Source: Batrachochytrium dendrobatidis JAM81
Taxonomy: Eukaryota > Chytridiomycota > Chytridiomycetes > Rhizophydiales
Reading direction: 5' to 3'
DNA length: 64,000 nucleotides
NCBI RefSeq assembly: GCF_000203795.2
Contig: NW_006281099.1
Location: 1,166,690 to 1,230,689, forward strand
Of the stretch, positions 60,349 through 64,000 are shown in pieces. The position numbers were made by a program, and so were the translations under genes. How positions within the stretch are numbered: position 1 is the first letter of the stretch; each line of letters opens with the position of its first letter. Under the pieces are notes generated by a model that worked only from the letters and a program-made list of their open reading frames with translations, was not told the DNA's origin and did no database searches.

Positions 60349-62046
60349 CTACTGCGAAGCTGTGGCATTCTTGAACAATGATGTCGTCTGAAATTTTCGC
60401 AAATGGTTCAGAGCCAACATTTGCTCGATATGCTCAGCTGCATCATCATACACAGCCGAGGCCTTTTTCATATCAAACTCTCCTTCAAGAGCTGCAGCAA
60501 GCTCAGTATTCAGCTTCAAAACAATTTTTTTGGGCAAATTCACCTCATTCACGGAGTTTGGAATAATGAACTCAGCAGCAATCTTGATGGAAAGTTTCAT
60601 GACTGTCTCTGTTATGGGCGATTCCTTGACTTTTTCCTTGTATATTTTCACTGCCTCAATAAAAAGAAGACTTTCCATTGAAAATTCCATTGCAAGATAT
60701 TTGCAGAATGCATCATGAAGAGTAGGGTCAGCAATTATTCGTGCAATAGTATATGACATGTTTTTTCGTTGCTTGATTGCAGTATGGGGTATCATCGCTG
60801 TCGGACTCGTGGCAGGTGAGTCGTTGTTATAACTGTACGTGCTGACTCTTTCAATGGTATCTACTTGACTACTATCTGCACTACGTGTACTGTTTGATGC
60901 TTGCTTTAACCATAGCGAGCTTTTAGATCTGGAGTTACGCGTCAATTCAAGCTTATATCGCTTATTGGTGATCAAAAACTGTAAAGGAATAGCCAAATCG
61001 ACAATCACAGCAGCAGCAGGAAGCACTGTTCCTAGAGTATGACAAACATATGATGCAGTCGGATTAAGATTGAATACAAGGGAAACTGAAAACAAAAGAG
61101 ACGCTGTTGTCAAGGCAGTAACAGTATAGAATTGGTTCATAATTTGAAAGTTTTCTTTAGGAGATCGAGGACCATACGACAAGAGAAATACTATTTCAGT
61201 TGATAAAAATGTTTTACTGATTTTGCATAGTAAACAATCGTTTAAAAAGCCATTATAGCATTGGTGCTGATAATATACATACCTGATGCAACTATGACAT
61301 GGAACAATGACATGAATGAAATAAAAGTGTCTACATCATTTGTCAAACTAAGGGCTATTGAGTCAAAGTTTGCTTTGTGAAGAACCCATAAACCAATGCA
61401 CATTGTTACTGAAAAAATAATAGCAAAGAATATCCAAGCTGCGCGCTCGTTGGAAAGTAGTCTTGTGCGCTTCAAGGCCTTTGATAGTTCCCTATACTTT
61501 TCAGGGCTGACAACGGTTTCATAGTCTAGTAGTTTTGTTTGAAGAATAGGCAGCTGTAGCAAGAAATAGTGCCGGAGATACGTAGGCATAAAACAACACA
61601 TAGGAATGATATCTATTCAAAACAAACCTTAAATACAATTAGTATTATTTCTCAAGCTAAATGGCTTCTATGAGAAAAGACAGTAAATGCCTTGACGGAA
61701 AATAAACGATATTTACGATAAATATGAGTTAAATTACAATGACAACCTACTTACAAGTAATAGTTCGAATATAAATAATTAGGGGGAAATAGTCGTATGG
61801 CACCCATTGATCCATTGACATGCATGCGTCAGCTATATTACAAATAGTTGCAGACATGCAAGCCAAGATATTTATTGTCCATGATCTATATTTAATCATG
61901 GGCTGGTTCCTTTCTCGTAGAAATAAGGGAATACATATTATCACCATCACTATCTCGATAGACGATAATGTTAACTTGAGCGTGCCGTTTGATCTCGTAT
62001 GCGTAAGCTCTTTGGCCATTTCATATATAGTGGTTGCATTGCTCAT
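60349..62046 (-). CDS. Seven-transmembrane receptor fused to RGS domain (paralogue E)
   Basis: Three exons (61755-62046, 61283-61612, 60349-61190), 487 aa, first gene of the array in transcription order. Exon 1 has FLRERNQPMIKYRSWTINIL, exon 2 MPTYLRHYFLLQLPILQTKL and VSPEKYREL, exon 3 FLLSYGPRSPKENFQIMNQF. The RGS domain (about 350-478) reads ADPTLHDAFCKYLAMEFSM, ESLLFIEAVKIYKE and IPNSVNEVNLPKK; Ser replaces the classical Asn as in C and D. In sequence it is closest to paralogue C (shared YIxPxCCF at the start of exon 2, shared NKRYKL after TM7). Predicted membrane receptor/GAP. Confidence 0.85.
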
Positions 62047-62382
62047 CCTTAAAGTGTGTAGCTGATTATCTGGTTGTAAAAGGATGATTATGCTTTTTGG
62101 GATAACAATTGAAAAGTAAAACCAAACGCGCTAGTAAATCCAGCTAATATGCTCGAGTATTCTATCTACAAGACAATGGTATATCTATTTGATTCATTAG
62201 CCCTTAAAAAGTATCTCCAACCATACACAAATCAACTTCACTTTGAAAAATAACAAAGGCATTAGTATATGTACATGATGACAGGAATTAGTAGCAAAAA
62301 AGTGCATCTAGAAAAAAAAGAGTTGATTACTTTTCAAATCCCAGTCCATATATTTAAAAATAAGTGCACAAAGTTGTATGTA
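62047..62382. other. Spacer between RGS paralogue E and RIT1, nothing recognised
   Basis: 336 bp of AT-rich sequence, upstream of the RGS gene and downstream of RIT1; no repeat-family member or RNA gene seen. Confidence 0.5.
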
Positions 62383-64000
62383 TTATGTATCTCTATTTGA
62401 ATGATCATTGGTTTCAAGAAAATACAAATTAATTTTTTTGAGAGTTGCTCTAGAAGGCGATGCCACCATTCGAAAACGTTGAATGTAGAGCAACCGATTA
62501 CGAATAGTATCCTTGTCAAGCTGACCTTTTTAGTCAACACAAAAGATTAGGAAAAGTGTATTGAAAATGGCCTGCACAATGTAAATCAAAACATTTCGGA
62601 ATAAACCATGAAAATGTATATACCTCTACAGGACTTGCCAGTGGGTGACATGATCCAGTTTGCGTCCATGTATTCTACTAAAAGTGCAAGGCAAATTCCA
62701 ACTGACCGATCCCTTCCTAATAATAGCAAGACAGTAAGAAATCCTAATTTATAATTCACATGAATAAATACATCAAAATAAGCAGTCACATACCTTGCAT
62801 ACAGTGTACTAGAATACGACGACCCTGTGACATGAATTTTCCTTGCACACATTGAATGGCTGCAGGGATACAATCGAATAGTTTATTTTGACCTTTTTTT
62901 CCTTCTGGGATATCTAAATAGACATACAATTTTCCTTGCTCTGCATTTTTGTAAATTGTGTTTTCTGGAAACTCTCTGGCACCACAATTGATAATCACAT
63001 CAAATTCGTTCCAGCATGATGATGGATCAGCAGCATGAAATGATCCAATGGCAATTCCTGTATCACCAATCCAATCAAATGCCGATCCTTTTTTTAAACT
63101 ATAATGCATTGAAGATTGTATTTGATCGGATTGTGACTGAGAAATAAGCTGATGGATGTCATGATGACATTGCTGTGGAGTTGACTGTAGTAACTCATGC
63201 GAGTTTATATATTCCCAAAACAGCGAACTGGTGAGTCCAGGTGCCCACATCTCACTATCATCCGCCGCACCTTGTATGTAGACAAAATCTGTTTTAAGCG
63301 GGAAGATAGGAACATCACTCGTCTTCATATGGAGTGGATCCATTGATGCAGACACGCAAATTACTGGGTAAAAGTCGAGATCTGTTTTGATTTCGTTCCA
63401 TAGCTGTTCACCTTGATGGCATCCCAAAAACATTCGAGTGACGGGTGTTATCCATAGTGGCCGAAGTGGTTTTAAAAGTTGTTTGTATATCAAAGTTAGA
63501 TCTGCGCAGGAAGTCTAAGTGTACACAACAATTTTGACAAATCAGTATATAGATATTGCTATATATCAAGTCAAAGTGATGTTTGCATCAAAACTAGATA
63601 ATTTACCAAGAGCTTTTCAGCAAAGATATCGATCAATTCGCTCATCTGAGCATGTTCAGATTGTGATACATTGGATGGACAATGTAGTTTGGTATCCCAC
63701 ACAAGGTTTGATGAATTGGTTTGATTACCATCTGTATCTACAGATAATCTATAAAGTTGAGTTGCCCTGTTGATAACAGCGCACCACAATGGCACTGTTT
63801 TTGCCAGCGAATCTGGAAAACGCTTTCCTTTTCGAGTTATATCTACCAAGATGCAGCTATAGTACTAAACAGGATTAGCTTCAATTTTCTATGTTTACAA
63901 TCAGTAGGTTACCAAATATTTTACAGCAAAAGCTGTACATATTCCTACCCAGTGGAAGCTGTAATCAACTCAAGCAATGGCCGATTGAGTCTTCTAAGAT
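62383..64000 (-). CDS. RIT1: Initiator tRNA phosphoribosyltransferase Rit1 (partial, 5' end outside window)
   Basis: Minus-strand exons 63949->64000, 63607-63856, 62794-63514, 62624-62716 and 62383-62525 join in frame, about 420 residues visible. Rit1 adds 2'-O-ribosyl phosphate to A64 of initiator tRNA, keeping it out of elongation; it occurs in fungi and plants. Family marks: LRRLNRPLLELI, STGCILVDITRKGKRFPDSL, KTVPLWCAVINRA, LRPLWITP, FVYIQGAADDSEMWAPGLT, YLDIPEGKKGQNKL. The C-terminal domain has HCMQGRDRSVGI, formed across an exon junction, an HCx5R phosphatase-like loop known in this family. The final exon has QLDKDTIRNRLLYIQ and SPSRATLKKIN. The N-terminal part is missing only because the window ends. 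Confidence 0.9.

Noticed and set aside
1..64000. tRNA, rRNA or CRISPR features
   Set aside because: I scanned for tRNA-like B-box cores, rRNA-like stretches and regularly spaced repeat-spacer arrays and saw none that held up; the only regular array is the coding minisatellite. A tRNAscan-SE run would be decisive.

Overview
The window is eukaryotic nuclear DNA, AT-rich and gene-dense. Most genes carry several short GT-AG introns of about 50-110 bp. The gene content points to a zoosporic (flagellated) fungus, most likely a chytrid. Fungal markers are a homoaconitase (alpha-aminoadipate lysine pathway) and a Rit1 initiator-tRNA phosphoribosyltransferase. Cilium/basal-body genes that yeasts and moulds lack are also present: BBOF1 and an RP2-type Arl3 GAP. 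Genus (for example Batrachochytrium) cannot be fixed from the sequence alone. Exon structures below were built by hand from splice sites. For almost every gene the exon lengths sum to an unbroken frame and the joined protein matches a known family.

Layout. 0-2.7 kb: tail of an unknown gene, a MITE-like element and a PY-motif membrane protein. 2.8-11.9 kb: homoaconitase LYS4 followed closely by the cohesin loader SCC2. 12.6-15.7 kb: an F-box/LRR protein and RNase P subunit POP5. 16.5-19.1 kb: a predicted myristoylated/palmitoylated protein built from charged His-rich tandem repeats. 20-25.3 kb: PP2A B'' subunit and enolase-phosphatase. 25.6-31.1 kb: RP2 homologue, UBR7 homologue and a CCDC137-like protein. 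32.4 kb: a Cys-rich, probably GPI-anchored protein. 33.9-37.8 kb: a DH-PH-WW RhoGEF with 16 exons. 38.3-47.7 kb: BBOF1, the replisome hub Ctf4/WDHD1 and an F-box-like protein. 49-62 kb: five head-to-tail paralogues encoding seven-transmembrane receptors fused to an RGS domain. 62.4-64 kb: RIT1, running off the right edge.

The most notable features are the five-gene 7TM-RGS array and the repeats around it. All five genes have three exons, an exon 2 of exactly 330 nt and two phase-1 introns. Spacers hold at least two families of short dispersed repeats: a TA-flanked inverted-repeat MITE family, and a second family without clear termini. A ~275-bp near-identical direct repeat flanks the first RGS gene. 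Splicing is also unusual: four GC-AG introns are needed to keep the Ctf4 and RhoGEF frames, and UBR7 needs a 7-nt micro-exon.

Functionally the window is mixed: chromosome cohesion/replication (SCC2, CTF4), G-protein and Rho signalling (7TM-RGS array, RhoGEF), PP2A signalling, cilium biology (RP2, BBOF1), RNA processing (POP5, RIT1), and lysine and methionine-salvage metabolism. No prokaryote-style operons, CRISPR, rRNA or convincing tRNA genes were seen.
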